Source: Deltaproteobacteria bacterium
GTDB lineage: Bacteria; Desulfobacterota; Desulfuromonadia; Geobacterales; Pseudopelobacteraceae
Assembly: GCA_021781535.1 (NCBI GenBank)
Contig: JAJXWO010000001.1
Coordinates: 186,001 to 250,000 of the forward strand
DNA: 64,000 nucleotides
Direction of reading: 5' to 3'
A program made the position numbers and the translations under genes. The number at the start of each line of letters is the position of its first letter. The stretch's first letter is position 1. Under the pieces are notes generated by a model. That model was not told the origin of the DNA, ran no database searches, and worked only from the letters and a program-made list of their open reading frames with translations. Shown piece by piece: positions 8,484-17,998 of the stretch.

Positions 8484-10424
8484 TTGATACGATATATACT
8501 GCGAACATTTTGTACACTTGCTCTGGTGGGGGCACTCTTTGTTTCCCCGGTTCTGGCCGCTGGCGGAAAAGGAGTGGTGCTGAATTTCAACGAGGTGGAT
8601 ATCTCCACCATGGTGAAGTTCATCAGTGACCTGACCGGTAAAAACTTTATCCTCGATGACAGGGTTAAAGGGAAAATATCGGTGTACTCTCCCTCCAAGC
8701 TCACGATCGAAGAGGCGTACAACGTCTTTACCTCCGTGCTGGAATTGAAGGGCTTTACCGTCGTGCAGAGCGGTAAGGTCGGCAAAATTATCCCATCTTC
8801 CATTGCCAAACAGTCGGGCTTCAAAGTGCTGCCTGAGGGGGCGCCGGCTCCGGTCAACGAGAATTATGTCGCCCAGGTTACCAAGCTGGAATATATCTCC
8901 GCTCAGGAAGCGGTGACGTTCTTGCAGCCGATGGTTTCCAAGGATGGCCATATATCGGCTTTTGGGCCGGGCAATCTGCTCTTGATGGTTGATTCAGCCA
9001 TCAACATCCGCAAGCTGCACGCAATTCTGCAGACGATTGATACGGAACGCACCCGCGAGGGGCTCGAGATAATCTACCTCAAAAATGCCTCGGCCGAAAG
9101 TGCGGCAAAAATCGTGCAGCAATGGCTGAGCGGCTCCGAGGGAAAAACTGCCACGTTGCCCGCTGCCGCGGGGGGGGGAAGTACGACAAGCGTTCTGGCT
9201 GATCAGCGCCTGAATGCCCTGCTGATTTTCGGCAACGAAATAACCAAGAAAGCGATTCGCGAACTGGTCGCAAAGCTGGATGTTACCCCCCCTGAAGCAA
9301 GCAGCAAAGTTAACGTCTATTTTCTCGAGAACACCGATGCGACTGAGATGGCAAAAGTTTTGGATGGCGTGGTCAAAGGGATCACCGCGCAGGCGGCCAC
9401 CACGCCTGGTGCCACCGCCGCTGCACCGCAGGCATCCCCCTTCGATAGCGGCAAAGTCACCATTACTCCTGACAAGGTTTCCAACTCGCTCGTCATCATG
9501 GCGTCTCCCACCGATTATGCCAATCTGGTGCAGGTCGTAAAAAAGCTTGACCGGCGTAGTAGGCAGGTTTTTGTGCAGGTGATAATCGCCGAGATTTCGC
9601 TGAATAAGACACTGGATCTTGGTGTTCAAGCTGGTGCGTTCGCAGCAGGGGAGCTCGGCAAGTATTTGCAGGGCGCCGCCATATATGACCCCTTTGGCGC
9701 TTTCGGCCAGATTCTCGGTTCCACCACGGGTGGGACATCCGGCAGTGGCGTGGGAAGTTTGATCAGCAGTGCCCTGGGGGCCAATAACGCGACTCTTAAT
9801 AAACCGGTCTCCGCCGTGGCGTTGCTCCAGGCGCTGGACACCAACGGCCTGGTAAACGTGCTCTCCACCCCCAATATCCTGACTTCGGACAACAAGGAAG
9901 CGGAGATTACCGTGGGTGAGAACGTCCCTTTGGTGGGTTCGACTACGCAGAGCACCTTCGGTACCACGCAATCAGTCGAACGTAAAGATGTCGGCATTAA
10001 CCTCAAGATTAAACCGCAGATCAGCGAAGGCGATTATATTCGCCTCGATATCAACCAGGAGATTTCTGCGGTTGCCCCCAGCAAAGGTAATGCCGTTGAC
10101 TTGGTCACCACCAAGCGTGCCGCCAAGACCAGCGTCGTTGTCAAGGATAATGAGACGGTGGTGATCGGCGGCCTGATCCAGGATCAGGAGAACGACACCG
10201 TGAGCAAGGTGCCCTTTCTGGGGGATATCCCCGGCTTGGGATGGCTGTTTAAAACCACGAGCAAGACGCACTCCAAGACGAATCTGATGATTCTGCTCAT
10301 TCCGCATATTATTAAGGATAACAGTGACTTGACCAGTATCACCGATACGCAGCGGACCTCCTTCATCAAAGCGTCAAAAGAGTCCAAACCGATAGACGTG
10401 CAGAAGGGGATTTCCGGCAAATGA
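8484..10424 (+). CDS. gspD: Type II secretion secretin GspD
   Basis: An outer-membrane secretin (646 residues) that forms the T2SS exit channel. An N-terminal signal peptide ends near residue 26. N0 and N1-N3 ring domains follow (residues ~30-340), with Ala/Pro/Gly-rich linkers near 230 and 310. The C-terminal secretin domain carries the hallmark VVIGGLIQDQENDTVSKVPF and LGDIPGLGWLF near residues 555-595. Initiation is at TTG (8484), supported by AGGAGG eight bases upstream; no ATG fits. A run of nine G at 9170-9178 encodes a Gly stretch in a linker. The stop overlaps the gspE start by 4 bases (ATGA). Confidence 0.96.
   Translation: MIRYILRTFCTLALVGALFVSPVLAAGGKGVVLNFNEVDISTMVKFISDLTGKNFILDDRVKGKISVYSPSKLTIEEAYNVFTSVLELKGFTVVQSGKVGKIIPSSIAKQSGFKVLPEGAPAPVNENYVAQVTKLEYISAQEAVTFLQPMVSKDGHISAFGPGNLLLMVDSAINIRKLHAILQTIDTERTREGLEIIYLKNASAESAAKIVQQWLSGSEGKTATLPAAAGGGSTTSVLADQRLNALLIFGNEITKKAIRELVAKLDVTPPEASSKVNVYFLENTDATEMAKVLDGVVKGITAQAATTPGATAAAPQASPFDSGKVTITPDKVSNSLVIMASPTDYANLVQVVKKLDRRSRQVFVQVIIAEISLNKTLDLGVQAGAFAAGELGKYLQGAAIYDPFGAFGQILGSTTGGTSGSGVGSLISSALGANNATLNKPVSAVALLQALDTNGLVNVLSTPNILTSDNKEAEITVGENVPLVGSTTQSTFGTTQSVERKDVGINLKIKPQISEGDYIRLDINQEISAVAPSKGNAVDLVTTKRAAKTSVVVKDNETVVIGGLIQDQENDTVSKVPFLGDIPGLGWLFKTTSKTHSKTNLMILLIPHIIKDNSDLTSITDTQRTSFIKASKESKPIDVQKGISGK
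9170..9178 (+). repeat. G9 homopolymer inside gspD
   Basis: Nine consecutive G within the gspD coding sequence, read as Gly-Gly-Gly in a linker. It is the longest mononucleotide G run I noticed in a gene here. A one-base slip would truncate the secretin before its channel domain. Confidence 0.8.
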
Positions 10425-11998
10425 GTACCGGCATCGTGAGCGATCCTGATGAGTTGATGGCTGTTGCCGACAAGCTGGGGATTACCTGTCAGCTTGAAAT
10501 CAAGAGTGATGAGGTTGAGACCGGTCTTCTCAATCATCTGCCATTGACATTTGCACGATCCAACTCGATTTTACCGCTCAGTGACGTTGATGGTGTCGTC
10601 AGAGTTGCCGTATCCAGCGCCGCCGGGTTGCTGCAGTTAGACGAACTGCGCCTGCTGTTCGGAAAGCAGATCGAAGCGGTACTGGTGCCTGCTTCGCTGT
10701 TGGCGGATGTCATCAACCATGTTTACGCCGGTGTCTCGGGGACTGCTCTCGATGTTCTGCAGGAGTTGCAGGGGGAAGACCTCTCTACCGTCGCCACCGA
10801 ACTGAACAATCCTACGGATCTCCTTGATCTCTCCGATGAAGCCCCGGTTATCCGCCTGCTGAACTCGATTCTCTCGGAAGCGGTCAAAGAGAGGGTGAGC
10901 GATGTGCATATCGAGCCGTATGAACGGGATCTTCTCGTGCGCTTCCGCATTGACGGTATCCTCTACGAAAAGCTCTCCCCTCCCAAAATCATCCAGGACG
11001 CACTGGTTTCGCGCATCAAGATCATGGCCGGTCTCAATATTGCCGAGAAGCGTCTGCCGCAGGATGGCCGCATCCGCGTACGGGTTGCCGGCCGTGATGT
11101 CGATATCCGCGTCTCGGTCATCCCGACCTATTATGGCGAACGGGCGGTACTGCGTTTGCTGGACAAGAAAAAGGGAATCCTGTCGCTGGCTGATATCGGC
11201 CTGGGGGAACATGGTGTCCGGACACTGGAGCGGATGTTGGAGCGGACGAGCGGCATTATCCTGGTAACCGGCCCGACCGGCAGCGGTAAATCGACAACGC
11301 TCTACGCGGCGCTGAACAAGGTTAATTCCAGCGAAAAGAATATCATTACCATAGAGGATCCAATCGAATACCAGATCAGGGGGATCGGTCAGATTCAGGT
11401 CAATCCTAAAATAGACCTGACCTTTGCCGGGGGGTTGCGCTCAATTCTGCGCCAGGACCCCGATATTATTATGGTCGGCGAGATTCGAGACGCCGAAACG
11501 GCCGAAATTGCCATTCAGGCGAGCCTCACCGGGCATCTTGTGCTGTCGACGCTGCATACCAATGATGCCGCTACCGCAGTGACCCGTCTGGTTGATATGG
11601 GGATCGAGCCATTCATGATCGCCTCTTCTCTGTCAGCCGTTGTTGCCCAACGTCTGGTGCGGGTTATCTGTCCGCATTGCCGCGAAGAGTATCGTCCGGT
11701 TGAACAGTATGCCGGAGTAACTCTCCCTGACAGATTGTATCGCGGCCGGGGATGTGATGCCTGTTTCGGTCTTGGCACCTTGGGCCGGACCGCCATCTAT
11801 GAAATTATGCTGATTGACCAGGAACTCTGCTCAATGATCATTCGCCGCTCGCATGCCGGCGAGATCAAGGAATATGCGGTTGCGCATGGCATGAAGACCC
11901 TGCGCGATGATGGCATTGCCCGGGCTGTCGCGGGGATTACTACAATCGAAGAGGTTTTACGCGTTACCCAGGACGATTATGCCGACGTTCCGCTATAA
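10421..11998 (+). CDS. gspE: Type II secretion ATPase GspE
   Basis: A cytoplasmic hexameric ATPase that powers pseudopilus assembly; 525 residues. An N-terminal GspE/PilB-N domain spans ~1-130. The core has Walker A TGPTGSGKST (~residue 283), the Asp box and Walker B DPDIIMVGEIRD (~345), and the His box HLVLSTLHTNDA (~372). A zinc-binding C-x2-C ... C-x2-C motif (CPHC and CDAC, ~418-447), typical of GspE/PilB, follows. Overlaps gspD by 4 bases and gspF by 20 bases, which implies translational coupling. Confidence 0.96.
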   Translation: MSTGIVSDPDELMAVADKLGITCQLEIKSDEVETGLLNHLPLTFARSNSILPLSDVDGVVRVAVSSAAGLLQLDELRLLFGKQIEAVLVPASLLADVINHVYAGVSGTALDVLQELQGEDLSTVATELNNPTDLLDLSDEAPVIRLLNSILSEAVKERVSDVHIEPYERDLLVRFRIDGILYEKLSPPKIIQDALVSRIKIMAGLNIAEKRLPQDGRIRVRVAGRDVDIRVSVIPTYYGERAVLRLLDKKKGILSLADIGLGEHGVRTLERMLERTSGIILVTGPTGSGKSTTLYAALNKVNSSEKNIITIEDPIEYQIRGIGQIQVNPKIDLTFAGGLRSILRQDPDIIMVGEIRDAETAEIAIQASLTGHLVLSTLHTNDAATAVTRLVDMGIEPFMIASSLSAVVAQRLVRVICPHCREEYRPVEQYAGVTLPDRLYRGRGCDACFGLGTLGRTAIYEIMLIDQELCSMIIRRSHAGEIKEYAVAHGMKTLRDDGIARAVAGITTIEEVLRVTQDDYADVPL

Positions 11999-13190
11999 AG
12001 CCTATAGTGCGAGCGGCTCCTCGGTTTCCGGCACTATTGAGGCTGATTCCGAACGGCAGGCGACGCAGCAGATCAAAGGCAAGGGATTGTTGCCGCGTGA
12101 AGTTGTAGAAGAGGGCAGTGCTGGGGGCCGTTCCGGATCATTCTCCTTCCGTCGAGGCGTTCCTGCTGACGAACTCTCGCTTTTTACCCGTCGTCTTGCG
12201 ACTCTGGTCGCGTCATCCATACCGCTTTTCGAGGCGATGGGATCGCTCTGCGAACAGGAGGAAAGCGGCCCTTTGCGCCAGGCTCTTGTACGGGTAAAAG
12301 AGCGTATCGCCGAAGGGGCCTCACTGTCGCGGGCGCTGGCGGCCGAACCGGACATTTTCGGTGAAAGCTATGTCAGTATGGTGGCAGCCGGAGAGGCTGG
12401 CGGTGCTCTTGATGCCGTGCTGGAGCGGCTGGCAGATTTTCTGGAAGAACAGGAGCAGGTGCGCAGCAAGGTAACGTCCGCACTGGCCTATCCGATCCTG
12501 ATGGTGCTGGTCGGAGGGGGGGTAATGCTCTTCCTGCTGACGGTTGTTATCCCCCGCATAGTATCGATTTTTGAAGACAGTAAAGCCGCCCTGCCGCTGA
12601 TCACGATCATTCTGATCAAAGTAAGCCATTTCCTGCAGGGGTACTGGTGGATCCCGGTTTCCCTGATAATCGCCTCAGTCCCCCTCTATCGCAAAGCCAT
12701 GAAACGTGATGATCTGCGCTTGAAGCGCGATACTTTGCTCCTGCGGTTGCCATTGGCTGGCGGGATGTTGCAGCGACTGATACTTTCCCGCTTTGCCCGG
12801 GTACTCGGCCTGCTGCTCTCCAGCGGAGTGCCGATCATGCGGGCTCTGGATATTACCGGAGCGGTTCTTGTCAACCGTGTCTACCGCGCTTATTTGCACG
12901 ATGTGATGGAGGAGGTTGCCCAAGGGGGAAGCCTGTCCGGCAGTTTGAAGAAGAGTCCACTTTTCCCGCCGCTTCTGGTGCATCTGACCGGCGTCGGCGA
13001 GAAAAGCGGCAATCTGGAAGAGATGCTGGTTAAAGCCGGAGTCGCCTACGAACGCGAGTTCAGTGCCAGGTTGACCCGTCTGATGGGGCTGATGGAGCCG
13101 CTATTGGTCCTGGCAATGGGCGTGGCGGTCGGCATCGTGGTGCTGGCGGTGTTACTGCCGATTTTTGAATTGAACCAGCTGATAAAGTAG
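11979..13190 (+). CDS. gspF: Type II secretion inner-membrane platform protein GspF
   Basis: A 403-residue polytopic inner-membrane protein that couples GspE to the pseudopilus. It has two T2SF domains (residues ~65-190 and ~270-390) and three membrane segments (around residues 165-190, 215-235 and 375-400). The frame is open from 11907, but the family begins MPTFRYKAYSASG, so the ATG at 11979 inside the gspE end is the start. This is the last gsp gene here: the pseudopilins (gspG-K) and gspL/M are not in the window, and glgP follows after 10 bases. Confidence 0.94.
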   Translation: MPTFRYKAYSASGSSVSGTIEADSERQATQQIKGKGLLPREVVEEGSAGGRSGSFSFRRGVPADELSLFTRRLATLVASSIPLFEAMGSLCEQEESGPLRQALVRVKERIAEGASLSRALAAEPDIFGESYVSMVAAGEAGGALDAVLERLADFLEEQEQVRSKVTSALAYPILMVLVGGGVMLFLLTVVIPRIVSIFEDSKAALPLITIILIKVSHFLQGYWWIPVSLIIASVPLYRKAMKRDDLRLKRDTLLLRLPLAGGMLQRLILSRFARVLGLLLSSGVPIMRALDITGAVLVNRVYRAYLHDVMEEVAQGGSLSGSLKKSPLFPPLLVHLTGVGEKSGNLEEMLVKAGVAYEREFSARLTRLMGLMEPLLVLAMGVAVGIVVLAVLLPIFELNQLIK

Positions 13191-13200
13191 GAGGGTACCC

Positions 13201-15765
13201 ATGGACTTTACAAGCGTATTGCACAAATTCACGGTTGTCCCCTCCCTGACTGATGAATTGGTTGCGCTGCAGCGGGTGGCATATAACCTGTGGTGGTGCT
13301 GGGAACCCGATGCAACCAGCCTCTTCCGCCGAATTGATCCGGATCTCTGGAAGTCTACCCGTCATAATCCGATAGAAATGCTTGGAATCCTCCAGCAGAC
13401 GACGCTGGAGACGCTCAAAAATGATGAAGGCTTCATGGCGCATCTGGCGCTGGTAGACGAAAAGCTGAACGACTATCTCCGGGCAAAAACCTGGTTTCAG
13501 AAGACGTGCAACGGCGCTTCTAAGATGAAAGTGGCCTATTTCTCGATGGAATTCGGCCTCCATGAGTCACTGCCGATTTATTCCGGCGGCCTCGGCATTC
13601 TGGCAGGTGACCATCTCAAGTCAGCTTCCGACCTGGGATTGCCGCTGGTCGGTGTCGGTCTGATGTACCGGCAGGGATATTTTCGCCAGTACCTGAATAA
13701 CGAGGGGTGGCAGCAGGAGTATTATCCCGAGAATGACTTCTATAATCTGCCGTTAACCCTCGAACGTGACGAAAATGGCGTGCCGAGGACTATTGAGCTG
13801 GAGTTTGGCCCCCGTAAATTCAAGGTTCACATCTGGCGGGTGCAGGTTGGCCGTGTGCCGCTTTACCTGCTGGATACCAATCTGGAGGAGAACCGGCCTG
13901 AAGATCGCCTGATCACGGCGCAGCTCTATTTTGGTGACAAAGAGATGCGCATGATCCAGGAGATCCTGCTTGGCGTCGGTGGAATTCGGGCTCTGCGGAC
14001 CATGGGGATTATTCCCAATGTGTGCCACATGAACGAGGGGCATGCTGCTTTCCTGGCATTGGAGCGCATCCGCCTGCTGATGGAAAAACATGATATCCGC
14101 TTCAGCGAGGCCCGCGAAATTGTCAATGCCGGCACCATATTTACGACCCATACTCCGGTGGAAGCGGGTATTGACCATTTTGCACCGGAGCTGCTGGACA
14201 AATTTTTCCTCGACTATTTCAAGCCGCTTGGTATCACGCATGATGACTTTATCGGTTTGGGACGTCAGAATCCGAAAAACCAGCAGGAATCTTTCTGTAT
14301 GGCGGTGCTGGCACTCAAACTTGCCGGGCATGCAAATGGCGTCAGCCAGTTGCATGGCGAGATTTCGCGCAGCATGTGGAAGGCTCTCTGGCCCGAGCTT
14401 CCGGAGGAACAACGTCCGCTGACATCGGTCACCAATGGCATCCACACCCGCACCTGGATGTCTAACCACATGGCCAGTCTGTTGATACGTTATCTGGGAA
14501 CCCGCTGGTTGGAGGACCCGACCGACCATAATGTCTGGCGCCGGATATCCCGGATACCGGATGCCGAGTTGTGGCGGGCGCGTCTGAGCAGTCGCGAGAA
14601 ACTGGTTGATTTTGCTCGTAAGCGGCTTAAGGAACAGCTCATAAAGGATGGCGCAACAACCAAGGAAATTGCGACTGCCGAGGAGGTCCTTGATCCCGAG
14701 GTGTTGACGATCGGCTTTGCACGGCGGTTTGCAACATATAAACGGGGAACCCTGCTGTTGCGTGATCTGGGCCGCCTGGCGCTCATCCTTAATAACCCGG
14801 AGATGCCGGTACAGTTCATCTTTGCCGGCAAGGCTCACCCCCAGGATCAGGAAGGAAAAGAATTAATTCGCCAGATTGTGCAGGCGTCACATCAGGAGCG
14901 CTTCCGTCACCGGATAGTTTTCATAGAGGATTATGACATGGAGGTTGCCCGTCATTTGGTGCAGGGCGCCGATGTCTGGCTCAATACACCGCTCCGGCCG
15001 ATGGAGGCAAGCGGGACAAGCGGCATGAAGGTTGCCTTTAACGGCGGCCTCAATCTGAGCGTCTTGGACGGCTGGTGGTGCGAAGGTTATCAGGGGAATA
15101 ATGGTTGGGCGATTGGCAAAGGGGAAGTCTACGTCGATATTGAATACCAGAATCAGGTTGAAGGACGTGCCCTGTATGATCTTCTTGAAAAGGAGGTTGT
15201 ACCGCTTTTTTATGAGCAGGGGAGCGATGGTGTTTCGCGCGCATGGATTGCCACGATGAAAGCCTCCATGCAGAGTCTCTGCCCGGTTTTTTCAACCGAC
15301 CGCATGGTGCAGGAATACACCAGTCACTCGTACCTACCATCCTATACGCAGTGGCAGCGGCTGGTTGACAACGATTTTGCGTTGGCGCTTGATCTTGCCC
15401 TCTGGAAAGAGAGAATTTTCAAGGCCTGGCCGCAAATCCGTATTGAACAGGCTGAGGCTCAGGCAACAGATGCAGTCGCTGTCGGGAGTCAGGTCCCTGT
15501 TGCCGGCCGGATAACGTTGGGCGATATCCCGGTTGAGGACGTGTCTGTTGAGGGATATTTCGGGGTGTTGGATTCGACGGGCAATATACAGGGTGGAGAG
15601 ACCGTAAAACTCGTGATGGAGAAAGATCTCGGCGGAGGTGTCTATAGTTTTGGCGGTTCCTTTGAGTGTCGTTTCTGTGGGCGGCACGGCTTCATGGTGC
15701 GGATAATTCCGCACCATGCGGTTCTCGGTACTATATATGAACCCGGTTATTTGATCTGGGGATAG
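13201..15765 (+). CDS. glgP: Alpha-glucan (glycogen) phosphorylase, short GT35 type
   Basis: Phosphorolyses alpha-1,4-glucans to glucose-1-phosphate; cytosolic and PLP-dependent. The 854 residues comprise an N-terminal DUF3417-like region (NLWWCWEPDA near residue 30) and the GT35 catalytic fold (FSMEFGLHESLPIYSGGLG near 115, EGHAAFLALERIR near 278). The PLP-lysine region EASGTSGMKVAFNGGLNLS lies near 602; the Lys in SGMK is the expected Schiff-base residue. This is the MalP-unlike Thermus/Thermotoga-type phosphorylase. GGAGG precedes the start. Two genes downstream is a phosphohexomutase that could convert the product to glucose-6-phosphate, so a glycogen-breakdown link is plausible. Confidence 0.95.
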   Translation: MDFTSVLHKFTVVPSLTDELVALQRVAYNLWWCWEPDATSLFRRIDPDLWKSTRHNPIEMLGILQQTTLETLKNDEGFMAHLALVDEKLNDYLRAKTWFQKTCNGASKMKVAYFSMEFGLHESLPIYSGGLGILAGDHLKSASDLGLPLVGVGLMYRQGYFRQYLNNEGWQQEYYPENDFYNLPLTLERDENGVPRTIELEFGPRKFKVHIWRVQVGRVPLYLLDTNLEENRPEDRLITAQLYFGDKEMRMIQEILLGVGGIRALRTMGIIPNVCHMNEGHAAFLALERIRLLMEKHDIRFSEAREIVNAGTIFTTHTPVEAGIDHFAPELLDKFFLDYFKPLGITHDDFIGLGRQNPKNQQESFCMAVLALKLAGHANGVSQLHGEISRSMWKALWPELPEEQRPLTSVTNGIHTRTWMSNHMASLLIRYLGTRWLEDPTDHNVWRRISRIPDAELWRARLSSREKLVDFARKRLKEQLIKDGATTKEIATAEEVLDPEVLTIGFARRFATYKRGTLLLRDLGRLALILNNPEMPVQFIFAGKAHPQDQEGKELIRQIVQASHQERFRHRIVFIEDYDMEVARHLVQGADVWLNTPLRPMEASGTSGMKVAFNGGLNLSVLDGWWCEGYQGNNGWAIGKGEVYVDIEYQNQVEGRALYDLLEKEVVPLFYEQGSDGVSRAWIATMKASMQSLCPVFSTDRMVQEYTSHSYLPSYTQWQRLVDNDFALALDLALWKERIFKAWPQIRIEQAEAQATDAVAVGSQVPVAGRITLGDIPVEDVSVEGYFGVLDSTGNIQGGETVKLVMEKDLGGGVYSFGGSFECRFCGRHGFMVRIIPHHAVLGTIYEPGYLIWG

Positions 15766-15766
15766 T

Positions 15767-17998
15767 ATGGTTCTAGCAGCGGACATTCGACAGCAAGTTT
15801 ACGACCTGCTTTCGCACGCCTCCACTATCTCTTTTGTTACCGCAGACCAAGATTCCGGCAGTGTTAGTATGCTGGTTCCCGGTCAACGGGTCAGCGCGGA
15901 AGTTCTGTCGACATTGCCCAATAACCGGGCTCAGGTCCAGGTCGGCACCGAGAGATACAATCTTGATCTGCCGATGCCGGTTCGCTCCGGGCAGATGCTG
16001 GAGATGACGTTTGTTGCCGCTGATCCCCGTTCAACATTTGCCATCGCTCGCCAGGCGGGGGCAGCCCCACCCGTCACTCTTTCCGATGCTTCGCGCTTAT
16101 TGAGTCTTCTCGTTTCAAACGAACAGGGTGTTGACCCTTCATTCCGTGCGTCTCTCCAGACTATTGGCGATATGTTACGCCGTTCTTCTGGCGATGCAGG
16201 TGTATTGGCACATCTGATGGACGAAGCGTTGACCTATGGGGATGTGCAGGGGGGGGCAATGGCGCTTCCTCAGTCCGGCGGCACTCCCCTGCGCGGACCG
16301 GGGAATCAGCCGGGAGATCAGCCCCAGCAAGCGACCTTCCGGTTTGCTCCGGAACAGATGCGACTGACGGCTTTTGAAACCAGTGCTGCCCAGATCCTGC
16401 GCACGATTGCTCAAAACTCCCGCGTTATTCTGGTCGAAGCTGCCAATCAACCGGTGACGCCGCTGCCGTTCCTTCCCGGAGAAGAGATTGAAGCTTCTGT
16501 GATCGGCACACTGACTGGTGGCAGGGTGTTTGTTCAGGTGGCAGGGTCAGAGATGGAATTGGCTCTTCCAAGAACGGTACAGAGTGGTGATATTCTTCGT
16601 CTGACCTATATATCGTCCCAGCCGAAAGTGACTTTTGCGATTCCGCGTCTGCTGCCTGACAGCACGTCGGGTGTTTTAAGCGAAGCAGGCCGCTGGCTGA
16701 GTGTGTTGGAACACAGCGAGGGAGGGGTGTCGAGTCAGCAGATGTACGTGCTTGACCGTCTGAATACGGTACTTAAAAGTCTTCCCCCCGATTCGCCGGC
16801 GTTCACCGCTATTCTGGATGAGGCAATTACCTACCAGACGGTCATGCGAGGGCAGGCTTCTTCGGAACAGTCTGCCGTTTTGCAGGCATCGCTGCTTTCC
16901 GCACAGCAGACTCCTTCTGCATCAGGGAATGGAATCGTATTGAGCGATGACATGGCTAAGCTTCTTCAAGCCGTGATCAAAGGGAATCGCCTTGCATTGC
17001 TTGAAGCTCTTAATCAGCAGGCCATGCCGGCCGGATTTGCGCCGGGACAACAGTTAAGAGGCGAAGTGCTCGCAGCGCTGGGTGGTGGACGTTTCATGGT
17101 CCAGGTTGCAGGCCGGAGCCTGGAATTCATGTTGCCAAAGGGGCTTACTCGTGGCGATCTGATTACCCTGTTTTTCATAACTGAGGAGCCGCGCGAGACG
17201 TTCCTGATGGTCCGTTTCGGGCGTCCGGGAGATTCCCGGATCAGTGACACCGGTCGTTGGTTGAGCAGTTTTTTGGGTGAAGCATCCGGCTCAGTGCCGA
17301 CTCAGGCTACGCTCGGTATTTTGCGCACTCTGTTGGCCGGGCCGACGACCGATGCAACATTGCTTGGCAGGATGCTTCAACAGGGCCTTCGTGAAAGCGG
17401 GCTGTTTTATGAATCTCATTTGGCTCGCTGGTTTGGTGGAGATTTTCAGATGGAAGAGATTCTCAAGGAGCCACAGGGACGTTTGTCCCCTCGTCTGGCA
17501 CAGGCGGTGGGGCAGCCCGGCACGCTGGCTGATGAACTTGTACGGGCCGGCATCCGGACCGGTTCACCTGAAATAATGGAGGCGCTCTTTAAAAAGGCCG
17601 GCAGCGGTATGGCGCATGAAGGAATCGCTGATCAGCGCACTCTGGCAATAGTCACTGAACAGCTTTCTTCACTGCAGAACGGCCAGTTGGTGTTTCAAGG
17701 CGACTTGTTTCCCGGCCGCCGCATGGAGTGGACCATTGCCGAGCGGGAGGCGGGTCGTGGCCGGTCCGGCGGGCGCGAGCGGAGCTGGGAAACCACTATT
17801 ACCATCACTCTGCCCCACCTGGGTCCGGTTACCGCGCAGCTTACGCTCGATGGAACGAGTGTGGCTATTAAAGTGAATGTTGAAGACGGTGCAAATGTGC
17901 CGGTTTTGGAAGAGGGCAGGACACGTCTGGTTGGGCAATTGGAGGGTGCCGGGCTTACACCGGCAGAGTTGGCTATCAGTCATGTCGCAGCGAGGTGA
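15767..17998 (+). CDS. FliK-like protein with three tandem repeats
   Basis: A 743-residue protein without signal peptide. It contains three copies of a ~160-residue unit, at roughly residues 1-165, 200-365 and 385-570. Each has a beta-rich core with the pattern PGQ...V/A-EVL...R...VQVAG...LDLP...SGD-L...F...P-R-TF followed by a helical segment. The motif GLFYESHLARW follows (~545), and then a C-terminal region like the flagellar hook-length-control domain (~640-743). It resembles B. subtilis YlqG, a FliK-related protein encoded next to an FlhB-like protein, and the same pairing is seen here. It begins right after glgP and overlaps the next gene by 17 bases. The proposed role is in flagellar or related type III export; mechanism unknown. 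Confidence 0.75.
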   Translation: MVLAADIRQQVYDLLSHASTISFVTADQDSGSVSMLVPGQRVSAEVLSTLPNNRAQVQVGTERYNLDLPMPVRSGQMLEMTFVAADPRSTFAIARQAGAAPPVTLSDASRLLSLLVSNEQGVDPSFRASLQTIGDMLRRSSGDAGVLAHLMDEALTYGDVQGGAMALPQSGGTPLRGPGNQPGDQPQQATFRFAPEQMRLTAFETSAAQILRTIAQNSRVILVEAANQPVTPLPFLPGEEIEASVIGTLTGGRVFVQVAGSEMELALPRTVQSGDILRLTYISSQPKVTFAIPRLLPDSTSGVLSEAGRWLSVLEHSEGGVSSQQMYVLDRLNTVLKSLPPDSPAFTAILDEAITYQTVMRGQASSEQSAVLQASLLSAQQTPSASGNGIVLSDDMAKLLQAVIKGNRLALLEALNQQAMPAGFAPGQQLRGEVLAALGGGRFMVQVAGRSLEFMLPKGLTRGDLITLFFITEEPRETFLMVRFGRPGDSRISDTGRWLSSFLGEASGSVPTQATLGILRTLLAGPTTDATLLGRMLQQGLRESGLFYESHLARWFGGDFQMEEILKEPQGRLSPRLAQAVGQPGTLADELVRAGIRTGSPEIMEALFKKAGSGMAHEGIADQRTLAIVTEQLSSLQNGQLVFQGDLFPGRRMEWTIAEREAGRGRSGGRERSWETTITITLPHLGPVTAQLTLDGTSVAIKVNVEDGANVPVLEEGRTRLVGQLEGAGLTPAELAISHVAAR

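Noticed and set aside
8994-9971. Open frame of 325 codons on the minus strand
   Set aside because: It is antisense to gspD, whose plus-strand protein has clear secretin motifs. The antisense translation has no family features.
13753-14838. Open frame of 361 codons on the minus strand
   Set aside because: Antisense to the glycogen phosphorylase gene, with no recognisable motif or ribosome-binding site.
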